Assembly (NCBI GenBank): GCA_905250115.1
Contig: CAJNOI010000019.1
Span: forward strand, 370,030 to 434,029
Origin: Adineta steineri
Taxonomy: Eukaryota; Rotifera; Eurotatoria; Adinetida; Adinetidae
Direction of reading: 5' to 3'
Length of the DNA stretch: 64,000 bases
Below are positions 50,902-63,340 of the stretch, in pieces. The notes under the pieces are model-generated. The model saw only the letters and a program-made list of their open reading frames with translations. It ran no database searches and was not told the DNA's origin. The translations under genes were made by a program, and so were the position numbers. Each line of letters starts with the position of its first letter. The first letter of the stretch is position 1.

Positions 50902-52887
50902 ATAAGACACAAAATTGAAATATTTTATGTTATATTTTCTTTTGTCAATTTTTATTTCTCAGGTTTTTTTTTATAATTAATGATGACTCTATAACAGTGA
51001 GATCAATCATTGTTTGTTTGTTTGTTTGTTTTTTCTACGCTCTTTTATTATTATTAATATATGTGTGTGTGTAATGTTTAGTAGATTATACTTGTTTGAT
51101 TATTTGTTTTTCTTTTGTCGTCTATCTAGTCATCAAAATAAAAGATTATTGAAACATCAGAGACACATAGAAATGAAATTAGTTTTAATTAACATATGAC
51201 CAATACATTCTTTTATAACGAATCATGTTTCTTATTTGATCTTGTTAGATTTATCATGAACTAATCTAATATTCTGAAAATTAACTGAATAAAGATTTGC
51301 TCTGAAATATAATACGAAACTTTGAAATCTACGAACAAAAGAATTTCATTTCTTCTAAAGCATATAGTCATAACAATCGATTATTAAATTTACGAATGAG
51401 AGCAGAAAGTTTTTAATTATCTAATTTCTATAACATACATACATGATTTGATTTGTTTGATGTAAAAAAATAATTTATTCTCGAGTTTTGCTTCTGTCAT
51501 GTTAGAAAATTTCTTATTAACTTTATTCATCTTATTAACCCATACAAATCCAACTTGAAAAGGCTTTGATCGATTTGTTATGTATGACAATAAATGACAT
51601 AGAAAAAAAACAGTTCTTTCTTTTTAACTTTAATATATTACATATGCAAAAAAGATGTCCTTCAGTGAAATATATACGTGTATATTTAAGTTAAATTATG
51701 CAACCTTGACGACTAATAGAAAATAATGTAAATTATTTTATCATAAAACATATAATACTTTTTTTTTTCTTGAAGTTTTATTTATTTCGAGTTTATGTAA
51801 AGAATTTCTCTTCTTTTTTTTTGTTTTATTGAGTAGAAATAATGCTGTTAAGGAAACTATTTGATTTGAGTTCGGAAGATTAGTCTGAGAATTAAATATT
51901 AAAATTATGAATAAATTCTATTCTTCCTGTTTCCGTTTACTATTGGTTTTGTATTCTTTAATTTTTTAAAAAAATGATTCCCGTATAGAATTAATTATTT
52001 TGTTTATATAATCAATGAAATATATAAAGAGTTTTTGCTTTTCACCTATGATAAAACTACTTGAAACTTTTTTTTTAAATTATATTTATTCTTCAAGGAT
52101 AAATAATTATTTATCTTTTCATTATTGTCTCCTCATTTATACTTAAGTCCAAAAACGTTTCTTTTCTTTTCTTTTCTTACAAAATAATCCACTTGCTGTT
52201 CTATATATTTTCTTTTATTATTTAGTAATGATTGTCTACCTTCAGCGTGTTTAATGATGTTTTTATTATATATGGACATCCGAATGTGTTAGGGGAAGAA
52301 AAATAATGAAGCATACCATAATCAGACAAAACAGAAGACGATAAAATGTTATAATAGGGAAAGTAGACAAGTAATATTTCAACGTAAAGTTAGTCATACA
52401 ATATTTTTATATAAAATTCATCGAAAAAAATATGAGAAAGTTTATTTTATGTCCATTTAAAATAAACATACATATGTTGGTCATACAAACAAATTATTCA
52501 CATTTTTTTTTTATTGTAGTAATCATACTTACTTTTTTCTCTGGCAAGTATATTTAATTTATTTTTTTTTGAAAGAATCACAGTGAGCGAAAGAAAATAA
52601 AGCGAAAGAGCAAAGAACGAGAGACGTTTGTTGTCATTTCATTGCATCTCCACCTATCGAACAACTATTACTATATTGCCAACTATAGTTCAATTTTTTT
52701 CACTTTTCTTTTCTTCTTTATTTTATTAATGTATGTATAGTCGATTCTTCAATGCAAAAAACTTATCATAACTATTTACATCAGTGTTCAGTTATATTGT
52801 CTTCTTTTTTTTTAAGAAGCTATAAAAATGTTTTACATAATCACCATCTAAGTGGTTATATACATATATTGTATACCATATATATCA
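50902..52887. other. Gene-free interval between collagen gene B and the ankyrin gene
   Basis: AT-rich sequence with poly-T runs and a TTTG repeat at about 51010-51030. It probably includes the collagen 3' UTR. No supportable exon. Confidence 0.55.
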
Positions 52888-55154
52888 ATGTTCATTTCAT
52901 CTCGAATGCCACCATCAGCAGTTCCTTTGTCTTCAACAATTATTAACGATAACAGTAGTGATAGTAGTTATAGAACAACTTCAACATTATTAGTTCCGCC
53001 AACATCTTTACCAAAACATTTTAATGTACCATTTGCTATTCAACACGGATATTTTCGTTCAGTACGTTATTTATTAGAACTTCATTATGATCCAAATGAA
53101 CGTGATAGTCAACTTCGAACATCATTAATATTATGTGCTTATATTGAAAATGATCGATGGCGTCTATCACTTGTACAAAATCTATTAGAAAAAGGAGCTA
53201 AAATTGCTTTAGATGATCATACTAGACGAAATGCGTATGTTACTTTTTTGTTGTTGTTGTTAAATATATTAATTTGATTATATTTCTTAATAGAATGCAT
53301 CATGCTTGTGCTTTACAACGTATAGAACTTGTACAATTATATTTATCTTGTTTAGATTATAATCTCGAAGCACAAGATTGTGAAGGAAATACTTGTTTAC
53401 ATTATATTGCTATTGTTGGTAAATTAAATTATGAACTTATTTTCATTGAAAATCTTTTATTCAATATTTATTTTAAGGTAATTGTGAAATTGCTGAATTA
53501 CTTATGAAAGCAGCAGAAAAATTTGGTATTAATCTTGATCGATATGTAAATCGAGATGGTATATTTGATTTCATTCATTTACTAATAATTATATTTTTTT
53601 TTGTTTCGTTTAGGTTGTTCAGCAGCTGTTCTTGCTCTTAAATATGGACATCTTGAATGTGCTAATCAAATAACTCATCGTGATTGTGATGAATTTTATA
53701 TGGTTCCACGTCCTTTATCTATTTATGAAAATAATTCAACAATAGTTAAAAATTCAAATGGAACAAAATTAAAAAAGAAAAATCAAAAATCTTCATTAAA
53801 TAAAACTGAAATTTATCCACCAGTAATGCCATTTGGTCTATTGAAAATTATATTTAATGATAATGATATGAAATATTCAACTCATTTAGCTAATATTTGT
53901 AAGAAAGATAAACAAATTCGACATGTTAAATATAAAAAACAAGAAGCACCACAAATATCGTCAATGACAAATAATAATAATCATAATACCGATCGAACAA
54001 AATCAGCAATAGTCAATGGTAATCAGTATTCTAGTACACAAGTCTTAATTAATGAAACTCATTTATTAAATCGAATAAAAAAACATCAAACAAATTTTGA
54101 TAGTAATGAAATTTCACATAATACCGGTCGACTTAGTCCTCGTATGCAATTGCTTATACATCAACAACGTCTTTTAAATTCGAAAGATAATAATTCATCA
54201 TATATACAAAAAGCTGCAAGTAAAACACAATTATCAATCGATGATATAAATTCAATTAAACTAAATAATAGTTCAAAAACTGATAGTGATAATATCAAAT
54301 ATAAACAAAATATACCAACAATGCATAGACAAATATCAGTGACAAGTTCGAATCAATCGGATACTAATCCTCCAAGAATAACAAATCATAGATTTCAACG
54401 ACCAAAAACAACAATACTACATAATGAAACATCTATTAATGCTATTCCAACAGCTGAACTTAATTCGACAAATTTAAGACGTATACAGAATCCATCGGCA
54501 CCACTGAAAAAGAGATTCTTATTAAATGACCGTACGGATACATCGTCCGTTGTAACTAAACAAAATCAATCAACAGCTGGATCACAATCATCTACATATC
54601 CTCAAACAATATTGACCGGTTATACAATATCAACAGCTACACAACAATCTACAACAAAATCGAATGATCTATCATGTCCTATTCAAGAAGCGAAAGGCCC
54701 TACAAGTCGTTATAATAAACCTGAACAATTATTTGGTCTTCGACCTGAAGAACTTTTCGGTTTGAAACAACATCAACCAAAAATGTTTGATCAAATGTCA
54801 ACAACCAAAACTGATGATAGTATACGTTCAAAACGTAGTCAATTACAAAAAAAACAACATATATGGCAACAAGATGTTGATAAACTTCTTGAATTATATA
54901 ATATTCATCATAGTGTTACTTATCGTAAATCAGCTATACCACCACCAACAACATTAACACAAGGTGTTGTACAAACAGAAACAATAACTGAAATCATACC
55001 TATCGCTCGATCTCGACGATCATCTATTACAAAACATACTGTCATAACTTCAAAACCACCAACGAATCATTCAAAACAAACAACAGTTACTTCAGGAAGT
55101 AATTCTCGACGGAATTCTACGCATCGTCATACAATTAAATTGGCGAATACATAG
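52888..55154 (+). CDS. Ankyrin-repeat protein with long disordered C-terminal region
   Basis: Four exons: 52888-53234, 53294-53418, 53478-53558 and 53614-55154, joined in consistent phases. About four ankyrin repeats fill the first 230 residues: VPFAIQHGYFRSVRYLLEL, then SLVQNLLEKGAKIALDD, then NAMHHACALQRIELVQLYL, then GNTCLHYIAIVGNCEIAELL and GCSAAVLALKYGHLECANQI. The remaining roughly 465 residues are Ser/Thr/Asn/Gln-rich and probably disordered, with short basic clusters (SRRSSITKHT, SRRNSTHRHT near the C terminus) that look like kinase or nuclear-localisation-type sites. The start may instead be the Met at 52906. I do not recognise a specific orthologue. Ankyrin repeats indicate a protein-binding role only. 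Confidence 0.82.
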
Positions 55155-55966
55155 ACATTTAAATATATTAAATAAAAGTGTGAACTTTTTTTCTTTATTA
55201 TTTTGTGAAAAATTATATGTGTATGTGCTCGGTCTTTCTTTATTTCACATAAGAAAATATATTAAATTGTTTAATAAATAATTGAAATAAATAAGTAAAA
55301 ATAGGATGTGGGTAGGTGTGAGGGCGTAGGTATGGATACTGTATTCACCAACCACCCACACCCTCGATTGTAGCCTGTGACTATGTGCTTTTGTTTTCCT
55401 GAGCATCACCAGCCGATTCAGTACAGTTCAGAGTATCTATTAGAGCTATCAAAAATAGATGATTATTATAGTAGAGTTTTTCGCAAAAACTTAGATATCC
55501 GTAAACTCCAAATTTGAAGCACACTTAACTTGATCGACAAAAAAATTATTTCTTATTGATTCTACGAGTAATATATCGATAGTAAAATGCTCAGAAATAT
55601 GATCACTAATTGATTGTAAGATTAACTTGTTTGACAATGTATATATAGTACAAAAATCAATCGAAGATCTGTATGAATTCTTATTGAATAGCTGACGATT
55701 AAGATTAGAGATAACATTCGACTTATATAATGATATTCATTTTGTATATACTTTAATACTGAATAGAATTGTTTTGATTGAATAGAGATGACATTTTCTC
55801 GGTAATTTACTTTTAAATATTAATAATTTTCTTGAATACAACTTTGATTTTTTTTCTTCTTCTTTTATTATCAATAGAAAATACTGAAGTAATTTTTAGT
55901 TACATTGGAATAAATTTTGTTCGTTCGCTTTATACATTACTTGGCTGAAATAGTTTGAATAAAATA
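55155..55966. other. Convergent intergenic interval with a GC-rich inverted repeat
   Basis: It lies between two convergent genes and should hold both 3' UTRs. The only notable element is a G-rich/C-rich inverted repeat at 55303-55366. Confidence 0.5.
55303..55366. repeat. GC-rich inverted repeat containing TGTGGG / CCCACA
   Basis: AGGATGTGGGTAGGT on the left (55303-55317) can pair with ACCACCCACACCCT on the right (about 55351-55364), with small gaps and about 33 nt between. It stands out in the AT-rich surroundings. Confidence 0.55.
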
Positions 55967-56623
55967 TTAAGATTCATCGAGTAGAAGAGCTAATGGTGCA
56001 GCAGTTATTTCAGTTGGTGATTTGATAGTAGAATGTCGTTTATTCGACAGTGTACTGTTCATTTTTGAATAAGGACATGAATGGTGTTCAATTTTATTCG
56101 ATTTTGTAATAAATTTATCAATATTTTCTGGATAACTACAGGTTTTTTTCATAATACTAACATTTCTTTTCCAATCACGATCACATTGTTCTTTCGTTAT
56201 TAAATTCCCCTGAATATTATTAATACGTTGTAATAAAACTTGATTATCATCTGATATACGTTTATATTCATGATTACGTTGTTGAGAACGTTTAGTATTG
56301 AATATTTCTAAATTTTTTTCATAAATATAATTTTTATTATCAACTATCGGTTGTTGACTTGCTTTACGTAAACGATCAAGTATTAAAGAATTTTCACGAT
56401 AAATACGATTAAATTGATTTTGTTTTTCCACTGTATTTCGTAAACGAGAACGTTCAATTTCTTTATAATGATTTATTGATAAATAATATAAATTTGAATT
56501 ATATGATTTTTGTTGTTGTTGATGAAGATTTGATATATAATTTAAATATTCTCTTTCATGAATTTCACGTTTCTGACGATCACTACGTTTATAATGAAGA
56601 GCATCTTTAACTGTAAATGGCAT
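55967..56623 (-). CDS. Probable CFAP97/Hemingway-family cilia protein
   Basis: Single-exon reading frame of 218 residues, Met start (MPFTVKDALHYKRSD). It is rich in charged, helical sequence with repeated IYREN/ILDRLRKAS-type blocks (KQNQFNRIYRENSLILDRL) and a second copy-like block (NHEYKRISDDNQVLLQRI). The pattern of an Arg/Asn-rich helix with 'ENxxLLxRL' followed by a conserved 'P-x-ID/N' segment resembles CFAP97 and CFAP97D proteins of sperm and ciliary axonemes. The match is by eye and weak. A coiled-coil protein of another family is possible. Confidence 0.5.
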   Translation of the reverse strand: MPFTVKDALHYKRSDRQKREIHEREYLNYISNLHQQQQKSYNSNLYYLSINHYKEIERSRLRNTVEKQNQFNRIYRENSLILDRLRKASQQPIVDNKNYIYEKNLEIFNTKRSQQRNHEYKRISDDNQVLLQRINNIQGNLITKEQCDRDWKRNVSIMKKTCSYPENIDKFITKSNKIEHHSCPYSKMNSTLSNKRHSTIKSPTEITAAPLALLLDES

Positions 56624-56996
56624 TGAAGAAAAAAAAAAGAATGAAAATTTTTTCTTCTATCTTTTCATCGATTAATAACTTAATAGGAAATGAAATAAGA
56701 ATTACTTGTGAACGAAGAAAATATATATATGTTAGAGAAAATACTCAAGGGTCTATTGATTTTTTTTCACTAATAGAAAATATCGAGAGAGAGAAGAAAA
56801 GAACGAGAATTTCTCTTTTGAGATATTATTAATTTTTTATTGTCATATCTCGTGCATTAAATTAAAATAAATAGATATTACATTTTATGATAGAAATGAC
56901 AATTATTAACATTACTTTTGTAAACATGCAAAATGAAAATAATTTAAAGCTTAAATATTGAGTGAATTTTTTTATTATGATAAGGTCATACTTTAA

Positions 56997-57416
56997 CCCG
57001 TTCAAGACGGAAACATTACAAATTTATTAAAATGTGAATATCAGGAAGTTTTCGAAATTACATTCTTTGAGACAGCTGAGATTATGCAAACTAGACAATA
57101 AAGCTTTGTATCGCTCCGGTTTTTTACTCGCTGGATTGTATGACTGCAGATGAAACAGCGTTTTTTGATATTATCGTCGGGGATGAATATAGTGAACATT
57201 CAGTTGAAAGTCTAACTTTCATAGATGTTCGCTTTGATTTGAGCTCTCGAGTAAGTTGCAGACACAACTCTGATAGCTTAAAATTATCCCGTGTTTTTTT
57301 TGTCTTACGCATGACATAAGAGTTCATATAATCATATCGATAATGAGGAAAAACCAAGGACGAAAGAGCGTAATTCGGATTCCTGAGGATTCCACAAAAC
57401 CGTTCTGAATTCTTAG
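56997..57416 (-). mobile_element. Possible remnant of a related piggyBac-like element
   Basis: TTAA at 56993-56996 is followed by CCCGTTCAAGACGG, 11 of 14 identical to the right terminal repeat of the adjacent 229-bp element, in the same orientation as that element's left end. A minus-strand frame (57124-57438) contains DYMNSYVMRKTKK...LCLQLTRELKSKR, which vaguely recalls the NSF/NAY..LYMSL..RKR region near the end of piggyBac transposases. The two pieces could be one nested or rearranged insertion. Confidence 0.3.
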
Positions 57417-57645
57417 CCCTTTCAGGACGAGTGGTCACTTTCCAAAAAAAGTTTAAATGTCTAGATGTGTACCATTTTTCTATTCTTTTACCTAATATTA
57501 GCCTAGATGGCTATACAAATGATACAGGTACATACAGTAGCCATCCTCAAACGATAAATTATGCCTAGTAAAAAGAAAAACTAATTGACTTTAATTAATT
57601 CTGTACTTCATTATTTTATTGGAAAAAAATCCCGTCCTAAAAGGG
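57417..57645. mobile_element. Non-autonomous piggyBac-like DNA transposon (MITE), 229 bp
   Basis: The left end reads CCCTTTCAGGACGAG and the reverse complement of the right end reads CCCTTTTAGGACGGG: 13 of 15 positions match. Both ends are flanked by the direct repeat TTAG (57413-57416 and 57646-57649), a TTAA-like target site. CCC..GGG termini with TTAA-type duplications are the hallmark of the piggyBac superfamily. The interior has no full transposase. Confidence 0.62.
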
Positions 57646-58342
57646 TTAGATTCCAGATTCCGCTCTTTCACCCTTGGGAAAAATTTGTATGATTGCAATT
57701 GTAATCGATGCAGATCATAATACGAACGTGTGCAAAGAGCAGACATAATGTTAACTTCGAACTCTCATACATCAGATGGCATGAAGTTCTTCAATGTATC
57801 CAAAACAGTCAAGATTATGTGTATGTCAGTAAACATTATATGATATCATAATCAATTGTAACAAACTTTCTAAACAATAATTATATTTCATCAAAACAAA
57901 ATGGATTTAATCTTTATATATATATGTATGATTGACATATAGTTTTGATAAGAAGAAAGTAAGAGACAAACAACAAAGCAATTATCTAAGATACGAACGA
58001 TATTACATTCTAGGTCAATACTCGTCTTAGGCTTATTTTTACTATCGAGGCAGAAAAAAAATAATAATCTACACTGACAATCTATCAATGACTGGTTAAA
58101 TTGCTTTTTACGATACAGATAATTCTATCTAGGGATACTTATTTTTTGTTATAACGAAGATAAACTTTTTACTTTAGTAAATAGTTTTTATATCATATCA
58201 TCTGATACAAATATTGAATTACACCGAGCAGCATACAAAGGTTTTATTTAAATTTTAACCAAAGTAATAATAAACATAATATCTCTTTATAACAAAACAA
58301 AAAAGTAGAATTTCTTTTTGTTGTATGTACATGGAAAAAGTT

Positions 58343-59531
58343 TTATGAACGTTTTTGTCGCCAATTATACATATTTTGTAATTCTTGTTCTAAATCTTCC
58401 TCATTATCATCATCATCTTCCATTTCTTTTTTAATTTGCTTTTGTGATTTTTTTACTACTTTAAATCGATTATCTTTAACATCATGCATTTCTTCAATTT
58501 TTTGCCATCGTGTACTAAATAAATATGAAAAAGAGAAAATTAGAAGAATAAAAATCATTTATACATACATTAATTCATCTGTTTCTACTATTTCTCTTTC
58601 AACATCACGATCAATATCATCATTTGCTTCTAATTTGTCTGATATCTAAATTATGAACAAAAATTGATTTATTAAAAAAACAATATTTCAAATTTTATAC
58701 ATTTGTTTCTTGTTTCATTTCACGTGTGAATGTATCCCATTCAATTTCCATTTTATCAACATATTCAACTTTTCTCATACGAGCATCTAATTCTGGATTA
58801 TCGAAAAATCCTTCGGGTATAGCCGAAGATTTTTCAGTTGATGCTGTTACAATATTTGTTGTTGGTTGTGAAGTTATTATAACAGGTTTATTTGTTTCGA
58901 TTTGTGGCTTCGATGATTCACTATCGAAAAAATCTGAAAGAAAAATTTTTCTATACATCAAATAATTGGAAGATTTTTACCAGCAGGTAATGCTGAATTT
59001 GAAATTGTTGGAACAGTAGCTGACGGTTTACCAACAATTACATGATCGTTTGAATCTATGAAATAATAAGTAATGATAAATTTATGGATTCAAATTTCTA
59101 TGTAATAGACATACCTACTTCATGAGGACGTTTTATACCTCGTTGTTGTTGTTGTTGATTGGGTAATGGAGGAGGTGGAAATGGTTTAGTAAAGACTGAA
59201 TCAGAGTTAGTTTGTTTAATATTTGATTTTAATTCTAGGAGTTTCTAAATATTAAAAAAATAGATCCAAAATGAAAATTCTTAAATTGTAAACAAACTTG
59301 TTTATGTTCTCGTCCATTGATATGAGCTTTCCAAAATGTTTCACTGGTTAATTGTTGATTACATAGTGCACAACAGAGTTGACCTGTATTTGTGTATCTG
59401 AAAATTATTCACTATTATATTTACAAATTTCAATTGTAAATTTACTTTGCAAGTGGTGAATCGATTCTTTTTTGTTTCTCTTGTTTCATTAGTTGACGAA
59501 GTGTCGTCTTATCTACTGATTTCGATGCCAT
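58343..59531 (-). CDS. ZNF830: Zinc finger protein 830 homologue (splicing-associated)
   Basis: Seven exons: first 59531 down to about 59445, then 59298-59397, 59115-59244, 58981-59055, 58701-58933, 58569-58645 and 58343-58514. The N terminus MASKSVDKTTLRQLMKQEKQ and SPLAKYTNTGQLCCALCN match ZNF830 closely. The single C2H2/U1-type finger is CALCNQQLTSETFWKAHINGREH. A Pro/Gln-rich linker follows, then the family block PEGFFDNPELDARMRKVEYV with EWDTFTREMKQE, and an acidic C terminus ending in a YNWRQKR motif like the family's DWR ending. ZNF830 is a nuclear protein found with spliceosome and XAB2-type complexes and needed for genome stability in mice. All splice phases agree, so the gene looks intact. 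Confidence 0.93.
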
Positions 59532-60589
59532 CTAAAAACAAATATCAATTCAATTTATGTCTTTTTTCGAATGTTTATTATAACTTAGATTTTTTTTTCT
59601 CCGAATCGGGAACAATAAGACGATATAAAGAAGTAGATGAATTGACAAATGCCACAAGATTTATGAGAGAAAAAAAAGAAAGAAACAATAAGGAAAACAC
59701 ACACATACGCGCAATGAACCAAAGAAGAAAAAAAGAATGAGAGAAATAACAACAACAACAACAACAACGAAAAAAAAATGTTCAGCAACCAACAGCCAAA
59801 AAATAGAAACAATGTATTTAATCAATTAGCACCATCAGAAAAAAAGGGATATGTTGGAAACAACACTGTTCTTTCGAAAGTAAGGAGAATTTTTTTGTTT
59901 TTTTTGTATGTCTACGACTGTTCGAAGAGAATAAAATTCTCTTCTTTAAAGTTTTTTGTTTTCAACGAAATGAACAAGAGGAAAAAAGGTTACACACATT
60001 CACACGAAAAGTTTTCTGTATTTTTTGTTTTTTCTGTTTTCTTATATACACAACAAGCAAAAGATTATTTACATACGTATAACAGGCCATTGTCTTTATG
60101 TATTCATCATCTTTTCCTTTTCTTTTTGTTTTTCACTGAATATATAAATTAAACAAAATAAAAAACAGATGATCAACAAAGGAATGCTATAAGGATATTA
60201 TGAGAAGGGGCGAGGATATATAAATTGCATAGATTATGGGTTCTTTTTTTGTGTTTAATATGGAGAGAGAGAGAGAGAGAGAGAGAGAAGAAAAAAAATA
60301 AAGAAAAGGTATTGATGAAAATAAACCTGTTTACTATATGATGGTTTCCTTTTTAAAATAAAAACAAAAACGAAAAGAAAAGAAAGACAAACGGCACTGT
60401 ATAAATGAAAATGTGAAAAACAAAAGGAGAAAGTGCAAAGCTGTATTACTGATGAACAAAAAAAGAAGAAGAAGAATCAAACGCGAACGAAAAGAAATTT
60501 CTCACTCACTCACTCACTCACTCTAGTTCTAAGACCAAAAAAAAAGAACGAAAGAAGAAAAGAACGTTTCGTAAATTTTATATTTTGTT
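59532..60589. other. Gene-free interval between ZNF830 and the CTD phosphatase gene
   Basis: It holds the ZNF830 promoter (gene on minus) and the 3' flank of the phosphatase gene. It has an AAC repeat (about 59750-59768), a GA tract at 60262-60288 and CACT repeats (about 60503-60522). Frames on both strands are low-complexity. Confidence 0.55.
60262..60288. repeat. (GA)n microsatellite
   Basis: About 13 tandem GA units. Confidence 0.85.
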
Positions 60590-62276
60590 TTAAACGATTG
60601 CTTGTCGATGATGAATATCTTGTAAAACGGGTATAACATCATCAACTAATGCAAGACGTTCAAATATTGGTATAAGTGTAAGTAATTCAGTATCGTGCAT
60701 ATCATCAAACCAACTAGTTACAGGGACCTTTGAATAATAATAATAGAAATGAAAAAAAACAATTTATAGATTAATTTTTGTTTTTACATACTGCATTATC
60801 TTGATGAAATATATAAGATACCGGTGAATTATCAATAATAATTACTTTCCGAATATCGCGACCTATTCTACTAAGATCTTTTATATAATTTCCTTGAAAA
60901 AACAAATAAAATAATAATTTTTGTATATTTTTGCAATAGTTTCTTTTACCATTATAATAAGTACAAGATTCACGAAAAAGTCTTGAATGAAATATTTGAT
61001 TTGGATCGAGTAGATCAGCAACTGGATCTGCATACTAAAAAATAAAAATAAGAAATTAGTCATCATATATATATCAGTTTGAAATTTTATTACTTTTGCG
61101 AGACTAGCAGTAAATAGAACACATTCATATAGTTCACCAACACGACGTAAAAATTCATCCACATGTGGTCGTTTTGTTACATAGACCTTGAGAGAAAAAT
61201 ATAAATACACATATCAATATCTGTTAAATTCCTATTTATCAAAAAGCGAAATTAATGATAATGTCAAAATAATTGAGGTAAGAAAGTGCTCAGTTATCAA
61301 TAAAACAAGAATTCTGTTTTTTTGTACTTGATAATCTTTCGTTCTTATAAGTCATGCAAAAGAAAATGACAAGTGTAACTAACGGAAATTCATGAATAAT
61401 TAATTAATTGGTACATCGTATATTTATTCAAGAGAAAATTCAGGATATGATATTCTCTTGAGATAATATTAATAATGCTTTTCAGTACTTCAATTTTCCG
61501 TTAAATTGAATATAATCTTTTTCCGGTAGTTATGTTGAATCTATAAAAAGAAAAGAAAATAGAACATACTTGATGAACTTGTCCATCAATTTCAACTGGT
61601 ACAATAAAATCTGCATTTGGTACAGGTTTAAATGATGAATGTACGAGTGTTTCATCAAGATCAATAACTAAACATATTTTCACTCGTTCGTTAAGATGTA
61701 ATGTTGGTAAAAGAAATTTTTCGCCTGACTAAAAACATGAAGAAAATTTGAATTTGTACAGATTATTTTGTATTAAATAAATAATTATGTATTAGTAAAG
61801 GTTAGTTTTGTTAGAAAATTAATTATATACTCAATTGATATACCTCGAAATGTGCATTTATCTCTGTATTTAATGCAATTGACTATAATAAGATGAAGAA
61901 TTTATAAATATAATACTGATTTTATTTTTTAAAAGTTTTTTCTTTTGAAAATTATTTACTTCTTGATTAACTGGACTTTCAGTAGTTTTTGGTGAATAGT
62001 TAGCACTTTTTGGTCGACTTTGATTTGATACATTTAAACAACAGAGTAAGATAGACATAAAACGACGTTTTCGAGTTGCACGATCTTAAAATAACAAATG
62101 TATATATATACACATATAATCGATTTTCTATTTTTTGATTAAATACTTTTTGTTATTGGAGATGTTCCACTTGTAATAACAGTACCAGTTAATGGCACTG
62201 ATTTATTGATATCATCATCTTTTGATACCTGAGTTATAATAGATGATAAATCCATATCTTTCGATGTTTTATTCAT
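60590..62276 (-). CDS. CTDSP: CTD small phosphatase (SCP/CTDSP family)
   Basis: A HAD-fold phosphatase that removes phosphate from Ser5 of the RNA polymerase II C-terminal domain and from other regulators. Eight exons join in phase, from the start codon at 62276 to the stop at 60590. The N terminus is polar; [12 protein letters not shown] carries the Cys pair that in SCPs may be palmitoylated. The catalytic signature is [16 protein letters not shown] (DxDxT, about 61640-61680), followed by [58 protein letters not shown] and [20 protein letters not shown]. Human SCP1-3 are about 261-276 residues, and this model is similar. The intron at about 61190-61568 is longer than its neighbours and shows no exon. 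Intact by all visible criteria. Confidence 0.95.
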
Positions 62277-63340
62277 TGTTAAAAGAATATTTGAAAAAAA
62301 TTTTGAAAATGAAGAAAAATGAAAAATTTAATAGAAGAAAATTGAACAATATATTGACACCGAGCTAGCCGTTGCTCGTCGGATGATCAAATAATATTTT
62401 ACCAAACGACATGAGCTTCTAGAAAAATTATGATTGTAAGATAAATACCACTCTTGTCGTTGTCACAATCTATAAATAAGAATGAAATTTTAAGTAACCA
62501 TCAATAACGAAAAGATAGAATTTCATCTTCTACATGTAGAGATATTACATCTATCGCCACTTCAATAGATGTATATACTATGTAATACCAGCCATTATTG
62601 ATGTTCATAGGCCTTCCTTTTCTCCTATGTAATTAGTTTGACTGACATTGACGACCTCTATTTATCAAAATACTTTTAATATTCGAAAGAAATTCGATAT
62701 GAAATATTTTCCTTTTCTAATTTTTCTTTAAAAAAATTTTACCTATCAAATATTTAACATTGTTAATTAATCAAATAATCAGATGATTACAAATGATGAA
62801 TCATTTCAATCCAGTCTCTGTCTTCATTTTCTTCCAGGTCGTTTTTTTTTATTTGTTAGTATTGTACATTACCATAGATAATTTCAAGAATAAATTCTAT
62901 TCAATCTTTTTTTTTTATATCAGTCTATATTTATTAATAGTATAATCTATAGTTTCGTGTATTTTTTTTTCCAATTGACAGTATTAAATATATAGAAATA
63001 GTGAATGTATCAATTATATAGTAAAATTTATTATCTGGACAAAATCTTTTCGTTTCATTTTTTGATTAGAGATCAAAGGTGAGTGAAATTGATTTGTATT
63101 GTGTATAATTTTTTTTTCTTGTCCTTTGTCTATATTTACACAAGTCTCCATCTATTCACCTGTTCTTTTTCGTTCATCGTCTGTCATTTATATGACAAGA
63201 GAGAACAAGAGAAAACGTACGAGATATGTTAAGGTGATTATTGATTAACATAATACTTCACATTGAGACTAAAAAGATTTTTTTTGTTGATAAGCGTATT
63301 AAAATTTATTATAGATTGATTTTGTCTATCATTATTAATA
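62277..63340. promoter_or_regulatory. Divergent intergenic interval between the CTDSP and BTG genes
   Basis: About 1.06 kb separate the start codons of two divergently transcribed genes, so it must contain both promoters or 5' UTRs. It is AT-rich with poly-T runs. I can assign no specific promoter element. Confidence 0.5.

Larger units (their letters stand above)
56624..58342. other. Intergenic interval with transposon-derived sequence
   Basis: Between the CFAP97-like and ZNF830 genes (both minus). It contains the piggyBac-like element at 57417-57645 and related sequence from 56997. The remainder is AT-rich and without supportable exons. Confidence 0.5.

Noticed and set aside
59447-60152. 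Frames of 75-124 residues on both strands upstream of ZNF830.
   Set aside because: The first overlaps ZNF830 exon 1 in antisense; the others are Lys/Asn or Phe/Leu low-complexity strings.
60881-61210. 109-residue minus-strand frame in the phosphatase gene taken as a separate protein.
   Set aside because: Its first part is a real phosphatase exon ([12 protein letters not shown]); the rest is read-through into the intron.
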